A stretch of DNA of 55,270 nt, from positions 1 through 55,270 of the forward strand of contig SHVU01000013.1 of the NCBI GenBank assembly GCA_009691105.1, given 5' to 3'. Below the pieces are notes generated by a model. The model did not search any database, had not been told where the DNA came from, and worked only from the letters and a program-made list of their open reading frames with translations. The DNA comes from Rhodospirillales bacterium (GTDB lineage: Bacteria; Pseudomonadota; Alphaproteobacteria; Rhodospirillales; SHVU01). Numbering within the stretch: position 1 is the first letter of the stretch; each line of letters begins with the position of its first letter. Of the stretch, positions 53,965 to 55,270 are shown one piece after another. The translations under genes and the position numbers were made by a program.

Positions 53965-55270
53965 CTAGAATTTAGCTGAGTTCGGGGGGGAATCCAGTGG
54001 TCGAATCGCTGTCGCCGGCCTTCCTGCACCCCGTGCCTGATCGAAGGCGGAGAGGACGGCGCTTTCGGTGAGAAGCTCCGGCAGCGCCACGCCGCGCTCA
54101 GCGCCCGGTCCATAGACGGCGTTGAAGGGGATTCCGTAGCGGCTAAAGCTGTTCAGGTACCGCGCGATGAGGGGATCTGGCAGCGTCCAATCGGCGCGCA
54201 TGGCGACGACCTGGTGTTCGGTCATCCGGCGATAAACTTCGCCCCGCAACAAAACTAACTGTTTGTTGATCTGACAGGTAATGCACCAGTCGGCGGTGAC
54301 GTCGACGAGGACGATCTTGCCGTCGGCGACCAGGCTGGCGATGGCCGACTCGTCGAAGCGTCGCCACAAGGTTTCGATCTGATTTTCGGCCTCGACCCGT
54401 TCTTCCTCTTGATGGATCGCGCGCGCGGCGACCGTCGTGAGCACGGCGATCGTCCCGAAGCCCACCAACGCCGCCGTTCCGATTCGGGCCCGGACTCGCG
54501 CTCCGACGATGAGGATAGCGACCCCCAGCACAGCCGCCGCGGCGACGATCCCAGCCGTCCAGTCATCGGTTGCCGTGGCCAATACCGAAATCAACCACGC
54601 CGCCGTCGCCGCGAGGGCGAACCCGAGAACGTACCGGAGCTTGATCATCCATGGACCGGGCCGTGGCAAATGCCGGGCGAGGGCTGGCATGGCGGCGATC
54701 AAGAGATACGGCGCCGCCAGTCCAAGTCCGAGGCCGACGAAGATCACGAGAATTTCCTGAGGACCTTGAGCGAGCGCGAAGCCGACGGCGGTTCCGAGAA
54801 ACGGTGCCGAGCACGGTGTCGCCAGAACGGCGGCGAAGGCGCCCGACAAAAAACTGCCGCCGAGGCCTGGCGTCGGCCCGGGCCCGGCGTTGGCTATCCA
54901 TCCGGGCAGTCGCACGTCGAACAGACCCCAGAGGTTGCACGCGAACATCACGACCACGAACGTCATGGCGGCGAGGAACCAGGGTCGTTGGAACTGGATG
55001 CCCCAGCCGACCGTGGTGCCCGCGCCCTTGAGGCTGATGAGAATACTGGCGAGGACCGTGAAGGCGGCGAGGACGCCGAACGCCGTCGCCAGAAAATTGA
55101 ACCGCACCACTCGCGCGTCGGCGCCGCCGTGGGCGATGACGGCCAGAAGCTTCAACGACAGCACCGGCAAGACGCAGGGCATGAGATTGAGAATGAGACC
55201 ACCGAGAAGGGCGAGACCGATCATCGGCAACAGTCGATCCAAGACTCCGCCACCGGCCGGTGCTGTCACC
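53965..55270 (-). CDS. DsbD-like thiol:disulfide transporter, C-terminal part
   Basis: At least 434 residues, cut at its 5' end by the window edge. The transmembrane domain (about eight helices) carries the paired cysteines in NLMPCVLPVLSLK and VLATPCSAPFLG, which relay electrons across the membrane. The C-terminal periplasmic thioredoxin-like domain has ADWCITCQINK (CxxC). The N-terminal domain lies outside the window, so DsbD and ScsB/CcdA-fusion types cannot be told apart. The GTG at 55269 is not a supported start. Confidence 0.88.
   Translation of the reverse strand, partial: VTAPAGGGVLDRLLPMIGLALLGGLILNLMPCVLPVLSLKLLAVIAHGGADARVVRFNFLATAFGVLAAFTVLASILISLKGAGTTVGWGIQFQRPWFLAAMTFVVVMFACNLWGLFDVRLPGWIANAGPGPTPGLGGSFLSGAFAAVLATPCSAPFLGTAVGFALAQGPQEILVIFVGLGLGLAAPYLLIAAMPALARHLPRPGPWMIKLRYVLGFALAATAAWLISVLATATDDWTAGIVAAAAVLGVAILIVGARVRARIGTAALVGFGTIAVLTTVAARAIHQEEERVEAENQIETLWRRFDESAIASLVADGKIVLVDVTADWCITCQINKQLVLLRGEVYRRMTEHQVVAMRADWTLPDPLIARYLNSFSRYGIPFNAVYGPGAERGVALPELLTESAVLSAFDQARGAGRPATAIRPLDSPPNSAKF

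Noticed and set aside
1-55270. CRISPR arrays, rRNA operons, phage genes
   Set aside because: No regularly spaced repeats, rRNA cores, or phage structural or integrase genes were recognised; only the IS end at the left edge is mobile DNA.

Overview
The window looks like the chromosome of a free-living alphaproteobacterium, most likely a Rhodospirillales-type organism. The evidence is high GC content, a cytochrome bc1 operon, a phasin gene with a PHA-type operator, a second RpoH-like sigma factor, a Zur-type Fur protein, an RpoH/TetR/phasin neighbourhood, DUF6111 and DUF1194 proteins, and the string lgt-midA-pgeF-lipoprotein-prs-rplY-pth. I cannot name a genus. No rRNA, tRNA or CRISPR array was found. 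TAG, TGA and TAA are all used as ordinary stops.

Layout. 1-0.5 kb: the end of an IS3-family element and an AT-rich gene remnant. 0.5-8.7 kb: zur, a Lon-like protease, ilvE divergent from marR, an SGNH hydrolase, an OmpR-type response regulator with its kinase, and a stand-alone receiver. 8.7-10.9 kb: a decay patch of three broken genes (KdpD-like/DUF4118 kinase, DUF1194 von Willebrand-like protein with two in-frame TAG codons, cyclic-nucleotide-binding protein). 11-15 kb: csaA, phasin with promoter/operator/terminator, TetR regulator, sigma-32 paralogue, proC-ybjN. 15-24.5 kb: a secreted Cys-rich protein, ubiK, then hldD-lgt-midA-pgeF-lipoprotein, prs, rplY, pth, a dienelactone hydrolase and a YkgJ-type protein.

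24.6-28.6 kb (minus strand): mtnP-mtnA-aldolase/SDR fusion, three genes joined by ATGA overlaps. This is the most interesting system here. It looks like a compact 'DHAP shunt' for methylthioadenosine or 5'-deoxyadenosine in which the aldolase and the aldehyde-processing dehydrogenase are one polypeptide. 28.7-31.3 kb: petABC. 31.5-35 kb: trmL-hemF, then cca, DUF6111 and a CoA-type NUDIX on the other strand. 35.4-42.2 kb: a MoxR/DUF58/DUF4159/VWA membrane-protein operon. 42.2-43.6 kb: DoxX and pirin, then a GC-rich structured segment and terminator. 43.6-48.7 kb: a DUF2336 remnant and gcvTHP under a tandem glycine riboswitch. 48.7-55.3 kb: a lipoprotein, a double-CDGSH protein, a peptidoglycan-binding repeat protein, thrB-rnhA, peroxiredoxin and a DsbD-like protein cut by the window edge.

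Two otherwise intact genes (dienelactone hydrolase, pirin) have their expected first codon as ATC and ACG instead of ATG. Together with the decay patch, this suggests either real local gene erosion or consensus errors in the assembly.
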